This document shows positions 61,072-64,000 of a stretch of 64,000 nt of DNA, one piece after another. The DNA comes from Sphingomicrobium arenosum (GTDB lineage Bacteria; Pseudomonadota; Alphaproteobacteria; Sphingomonadales; Sphingomonadaceae). Location of the stretch: NCBI RefSeq assembly GCF_026157085.1, contig NZ_JANPVN010000001.1, positions 1,116,001 to 1,180,000 on the forward strand, given 5' to 3'. Under the pieces are notes generated by a model. That model worked only from the letters and a program-made list of their open reading frames with translations, was not told where the DNA came from and did no database searches. Numbering within the stretch: position 1 is the first letter of the stretch; the number at the start of each line of letters is the position of its first letter. Position numbers and translations under genes: made by a program.

Positions 61072-61503
61072 ATGCAGATCGATCAAGTCATGACCAAGGA
61101 CATCAAGACGGTGTCGCCCTCGGAATCGGTGAAGAAGGCCGCGAGCTTCATGCTCAATGAAGATACCGGCTCGATTCCCGTCTGCGATGGCGACAAGCTC
61201 GTCGGGATGATCACCGACCGCGACGTTGCCGTGCGCGGCATCGCCGAAGGCAAGGACCCCGATTGTTCGGTCTCCGAACTCATGAGCAAGGACCCCGTGT
61301 GGATTCGCTCGAGCGACGACGTCGACACTGCCGCCCTCAAGATGAGCGAATGTCAGGTCCGTCGCCTGCCGGTGATCGACGAGAACGACAAGCTCGTCGG
61401 CATGGTGAGCCTCGGCGACATCGCCCGTCAGACCGATGGCGATGCCGAAGATATCGCGCTGGAAGGCGTCAGCGAACGCGGCGAACTGCACCAGCAGTCG
61501 TAG
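61072..61503 (+). CDS. CBS-domain protein under general-stress control
   Basis: A 143-residue protein made of a tandem CBS pair: VMTKDIKTVSPSESVKKAASFMLNEDTGSIPVCDGDKLVGMITDRDVAVRGIAEGK, then LMSKDPVWIRSSDDVDTAALKMSECQVRRLPVIDENDKLVGMVSLGDIARQ. (Segments are continuous in the protein.) CBS pairs bind adenosine nucleotides. Such stand-alone proteins are common general-stress genes in alphaproteobacteria, in agreement with the exact EcfG promoter upstream. Confidence 0.9.
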   Translation: MQIDQVMTKDIKTVSPSESVKKAASFMLNEDTGSIPVCDGDKLVGMITDRDVAVRGIAEGKDPDCSVSELMSKDPVWIRSSDDVDTAALKMSECQVRRLPVIDENDKLVGMVSLGDIARQTDGDAEDIALEGVSERGELHQQS

Positions 61504-61552
61504 TACGACATAACGAGAGAGAGTTTCTTCCGCCGCCGTGCGGAAGGATGAC

Positions 61553-61586
61553 AGGGGCGCGGATGGCCATGGCCATCCGCGCCTCT
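61553..61586 (+). terminator. Perfect long palindrome, probable terminator of the CBS gene
   Basis: GGCGCGGATGGCC-AT-GGCCATCCGCGCC (61556-61583) is a perfect 28-base palindrome, extended to a 16-base stem by flanking pairs, then TTTCG. It lies 50 bases after the CBS gene stop. The T-run is short, so it may be a terminator of modest efficiency. Confidence 0.55.
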
Positions 61587-61620
61587 TTCGTCATGGTGGC
61601 GGCGCGAGTTTTTCCTTATC

Positions 61621-61719
61621 CGTCGCCCCAGCGAAGGCTGGGGCCCATGACATCGCGCCTTCATCCGAGCGCCCGAGCGACGCGCCGACATGGATTTCAG
61701 CCTTCGCTGGGATGACGGA
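61621..61719. repeat. REP-like doublet, copy C
   Basis: CGTCGCCCCAGCGAAGGCTGGGGCCCATG and, about 50 bases on, an inverted copy CATGGATTTCAGCCTTCGCTGGGATGACGG. Same family as the elements near 16.8, 46.6 and 48.0 kb. Together with the hairpins on both sides it accounts for most of the 303-bp gap between the CBS gene and the ATP synthase genes. Confidence 0.85.
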
Positions 61720-61749
61720 TGATAGGGACACGTCTCCCAACGCGACAAA

Positions 61750-61780
61750 GGGGCCCGAAAGCCTTTCGCTCCCGAGCCCC
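61750..61780 (-). terminator. Possible terminator of the ATP synthase Fo operon
   Basis: GGGGC (61750-61754) and GCCCC (61776-61780) bracket an inner CGAAAG/CTTTCG stem; outer AAA and GACAA/TTGTC can extend it. On the minus strand the hairpin is followed by TTTGTC, 27 bases past the subunit b stop. Confidence 0.5.
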
Positions 61781-61806
61781 TCATTGTCTTGTCCGCCAAC
61801 CCGCGC

Positions 61807-62355
61807 TTAGCCGAGCTTTGTGATCGCCTCGTCGATCAGCTTGGCGTCGGTCGCCTCGTCCGCCTTGGCGGCGATGATCTTGGCCGATGCATCGCGCGCG
61901 GCGTTGGCGGCGAGCGCTTTCAGCTCGGCAACCGCGGCACGCTGCTCGGCAGCGATCTTCGCTTCAGCCATCGCCTGCTTGCGCTTGACCATGTCCTTGG
62001 CGTCGGCCTCGGCCTTGGCGACCAGCGCGCTAGCGTCTTCCTCGGCGCGGGCGCGGATCGCGTCGGCGTCCTTCTTGGCCGCTTTCGCCTTGGCCTCATA
62101 TTCGGACCGGAGCGCTCCGGCTTCGGCGCGCAACTGCTTGGCCTCGTCGAGCTGCGCCTTGATCGCCTCGATCTTGGCGTCGAGTGACTTGCCGATTGCG
62201 GCAGGCACCTTCTTCCACAGCATCAGCGCGATGACCGCGAGCATGGCGAAGGCCACCCAAACGGCGCCATCTTCGAAATAGCCGTATTGGGCAGGCGCGT
62301 CCTCGTGGGTCGCGACCGGCACGTCGATCACGGCGTCGCCAGGCAGGTTAGCCAT
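61807..62355 (-). CDS. atpF: ATP synthase Fo subunit b
   Basis: Peripheral-stalk subunit. The 182-residue protein has a short N-terminal extension, one membrane helix (GAVWVAFAMLAVIALMLWKKVP, about residues 30-51) and a long Ala/Lys/Glu coiled coil. As the second of two b-type genes in the alphaproteobacterial order a-c-b'-b it is assigned as b. It overlaps the b' gene by eight bases. Confidence 0.92.
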   Translation of the reverse strand: MANLPGDAVIDVPVATHEDAPAQYGYFEDGAVWVAFAMLAVIALMLWKKVPAAIGKSLDAKIEAIKAQLDEAKQLRAEAGALRSEYEAKAKAAKKDADAIRARAEEDASALVAKAEADAKDMVKRKQAMAEAKIAAEQRAAVAELKALAANAARDASAKIIAAKADEATDAKLIDEAITKLG

Positions 62356-62842
62356 TGGCCAATTCCTTCTTCACCGCGCTGGTGGCGGTGCGCTTGTCGA
62401 CCTTGAGACCGGCAACTTTCAGCACCATCGCCTGCGTCGCTTCGGCGGCCAGCGCCTCCAGCTCGGCCCGCGCGGCGGTGCGCTGCGCATCGAGTTCGGC
62501 GGCCGCCTCGGCCAGCGTCGCGTCGATGCCCTTGTCGGCCTTCGCCAGCGCCTTTTCGGTCCGCTCGGCGGCGGCTTCCTTGGCGTTGGCGTTGAATTTG
62601 GCCGCGTCGGCGCGGGCGGCATCGAGGTCAGCGCGATAGCCTTCCTCGAGACCGTCCGCCGCCTTTTGCGCGGCTTCGGCTTCCTTGAGGTCGGCTGCGA
62701 TCTTGTCGTCGCGCAGGTCGACCGTCTTCTGGATCTTGGGCACCATGCCATAGCCGATGAAGACCAGGATGGCGCCGAAGAAGACCGTCAGCCAGAACAG
62801 CTGCGAGGCATAGATTTCAGCAATCTGTGCAAGTTGCGGCAT
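62348..62842 (-). CDS. atpG: ATP synthase Fo subunit b'
   Basis: The 164-residue second b-type stalk subunit typical of alphaproteobacteria: N-terminal helix (ASQLFWLTVFFGAILVFIGYGMVPKI), then a charged coiled coil (VDLRDDKIAADLKEAEAAQKAADGL). It follows the c-subunit gene by about 30 bases and overlaps atpF. Naming of b and b' is by gene order and could be swapped. Confidence 0.9.
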   Translation of the reverse strand: MPQLAQIAEIYASQLFWLTVFFGAILVFIGYGMVPKIQKTVDLRDDKIAADLKEAEAAQKAADGLEEGYRADLDAARADAAKFNANAKEAAAERTEKALAKADKGIDATLAEAAAELDAQRTAARAELEALAAEATQAMVLKVAGLKVDKRTATSAVKKELANG

Positions 62843-62871
62843 GTGCCGACCCCTTGGAAGCTAAAGTGTTG

Positions 62872-63099
62872 TTACGCGACGAAGAGCAGGATCATCGCGA
62901 CGACGAACGCCAGCAGGCCGAGAAGTTCGGCAGCGGCGAAGCCGATGAACAGGCGACCCTGCTGGCCGTCAGCGGCGGCCGGGTTGCGCAGCGCGCTCTC
63001 GAGGAACGAGCCGAAGACGTTACCAACGCCAAGGGCGGCCATACCAACGCCAATCGCGGCGAGACCGGCACCGAGCAGCTTTGCGGCTTCTGCGTCCAT
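62872..63099 (-). CDS. atpE: ATP synthase Fo subunit c
   Basis: The 75-residue hairpin proteolipid of the rotor ring. Glycine-rich first helix (GAGLAAIGVGMAALGVGNVFG), polar loop ALRNPAA, and the proton-binding carboxylate Glu58 in GFAAAELLGLLAFVV. AGGAG lies upstream of the ATG at 63099. The frame continues upstream but the short form is the correct length. Confidence 0.96.
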   Translation of the reverse strand: MDAEAAKLLGAGLAAIGVGMAALGVGNVFGSFLESALRNPAAADGQQGRLFIGFAAAELLGLLAFVVAMILLFVA

Positions 63100-63130
63100 T
63101 TTAAAAACTCCTGTGTTGAAAATTCTGGGA

Positions 63131-63922
63131 TTAGTGAAGGTTGATCGCGTCGTTGAGATACAGCGACGTGAGCAGGGCGAAAACATAGGCCTGGATACCG
63201 GCGACGAGGATCTCGAGCATCGAGATGCCGATCATCAGGATGAAGCTGGGCACCGAGACGATCGCGAGCGTCATGATGCCGCCGGCAGTCCCGTTGATGA
63301 CGAAGCCCGCCAGCACCTTGAGCAGGATATGCCCCGCGGTCATGGCGACGAAGAGACGAAGGCCGAGGCTGATCGGGCGGAACATGAAGCTGAACAGCTC
63401 GATCAGGAAGATGAGCGGGACCATCACGGTCGGCGTGCCGTGCGGCACGAACAGGCTGAAGAAATGGAGCTTGTGACGCCAGAAACCGACCACCAGCACG
63501 AGAAGGAAGCTCACGATGGCGAGCACCCCGGTGATGGTGATGTGGCTGGTCACGGTAAAGGCATGGAGTCCCGCCGCTGCCGTCGGCAGCAGGCCGAGGA
63601 GGTTGGCGAACAGGATGAACATGAACAGGCTAAAGACATAGGGCACGAACTTGCGCCCCTCCTTGCCGATGTTCGTGTCGATCATCGAGGTGATGAAGCC
63701 AGTAAAGCCCTCGACCGCCATCTGCCAGCGGCCGGGCACGAGCTCGCGGCGCATGCCGCCGAGCATGAACAGGCCGAGCACGACCAGCGTCAGCGCCATC
63801 CACGCCGCCGAGTTGGTGAAGGGGATTTGATATCCCGCGATTTCCCAACCCTGCCCGAAGAGGGGCTGCACCTCGAACTGGTGCATCGGATCGATCTTGC
63901 CGCCTTCTGCCACTGTGCTCAC
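63131..63922 (-). CDS. atpB: ATP synthase Fo subunit a
   Basis: The 263-residue proton-channel subunit with five to six membrane helices. The essential arginine is in FRPISLGLRLFVAMTAGH, and FANLLGLLP is conserved. The GTG start overlaps the atpI stop as GTGA. Gene order atpI-B-E-b'-b on the minus strand is standard for alphaproteobacteria, with F1 genes encoded elsewhere. Confidence 0.95.
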   Translation of the reverse strand: MSTVAEGGKIDPMHQFEVQPLFGQGWEIAGYQIPFTNSAAWMALTLVVLGLFMLGGMRRELVPGRWQMAVEGFTGFITSMIDTNIGKEGRKFVPYVFSLFMFILFANLLGLLPTAAAGLHAFTVTSHITITGVLAIVSFLLVLVVGFWRHKLHFFSLFVPHGTPTVMVPLIFLIELFSFMFRPISLGLRLFVAMTAGHILLKVLAGFVINGTAGGIMTLAIVSVPSFILMIGISMLEILVAGIQAYVFALLTSLYLNDAINLH

Positions 63923-64000
63923 TCGCTCTTGTCGCCGGGCACGCGCCCGGTGGAAATTCTCACGATGCTCCAGAACCCGCCGATGATCCCGAGGATCAGG
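63919..64000 (-). CDS. atpI: ATP synthase accessory protein AtpI (partial)
   Basis: Only the last 26 codons are inside the window. The minus-strand frame reads LILGIIGGFWSIVRISTGRV and ends PGDKSE before a TGA that overlaps the atpB GTG. A final membrane helix followed by a short charged tail is typical of AtpI. The start lies beyond the right edge. Confidence 0.75.
   Translation of the reverse strand, partial: LILGIIGGFWSIVRISTGRVPGDKSE

Overview
The window is a GC-rich bacterial chromosome segment, densely packed with short gene overlaps. Gene content and order point to an alphaproteobacterium of the Sphingomonadales (Sphingomonas or Sphingomicrobium type): hrcA/rph/rdgB/hemW, rsmI/yraN/gshB/dedA, lepB/rnc/era, phaR, an UrcA-family protein, atpI-B-E-b'-b, and a promoter with the alphaproteobacterial EcfG general-stress consensus. 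I see no prophage, insertion sequence, CRISPR array or rRNA operon. The only RNA gene I can support is one tRNA-Arg(CCG).

Layout. 1-10.7 kb: housekeeping genes (hrcA, rph, rdgB, hemW, a penicillin-binding-protein activator, rsmI, yraN, gshB, dedA, xerC, a DUF484 gene) and two neighbouring CAP/SCP secreted proteins. 10.7-16.8 kb: a transaldolase, an enoyl-CoA hydratase, a TadG-TadE-TadE cluster and a TelA pair. 16.8-22.5 kb: the minus-strand operon pgi-gor-FAD oxidoreductase-CoA transferase. 22.5-33.9 kb: lepB-rnc-era, a sirtuin, a serine hydrolase divergent from a membrane-bound winged-helix regulator, dapB-nth, and an operon of alpha/beta-hydrolase-OsmC, GFA-family protein and alr. 33.9-39.7 kb: UrcA divergent from a LysR regulator, glmU-glmS, and phaR with a lysine/alanine-tailed protein.

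39.7-43.4 kb is the most interesting part. It is a compact six-gene operon: a DUF2282 precursor, a DUF692 MNIO enzyme, a DUF2063 partner, a DoxX protein, an ECF sigma factor of SigF type and a DUF1109/NrsF anti-sigma factor. This matches the bufferin (gig-like) metal-stress RiPP system. It has a good SigF-type promoter (GTAACC-N16-CGAA) and a strong hairpin between precursor and enzyme genes. Unusually, the precursor carries a lipobox.

43.4-64 kb: the tRNA, a large TonB-dependent receptor with host-optimal codons, a fused E1 plus E2 2-oxoacid dehydrogenase operon bracketed by REP-like doublets, an aminotransferase, phenylacetate degradation genes (paaABCE without paaD, paaG, paaZ), three co-transcribed unknown genes, a 2OG-Fe(II) oxygenase, an EcfG-controlled CBS-domain protein, and the Fo part of ATP synthase running off the right edge.

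Start codons were chosen from ribosome binding sites, overlaps and family alignment from memory. No database searches were possible, so product names rest on recognised motifs and synteny.
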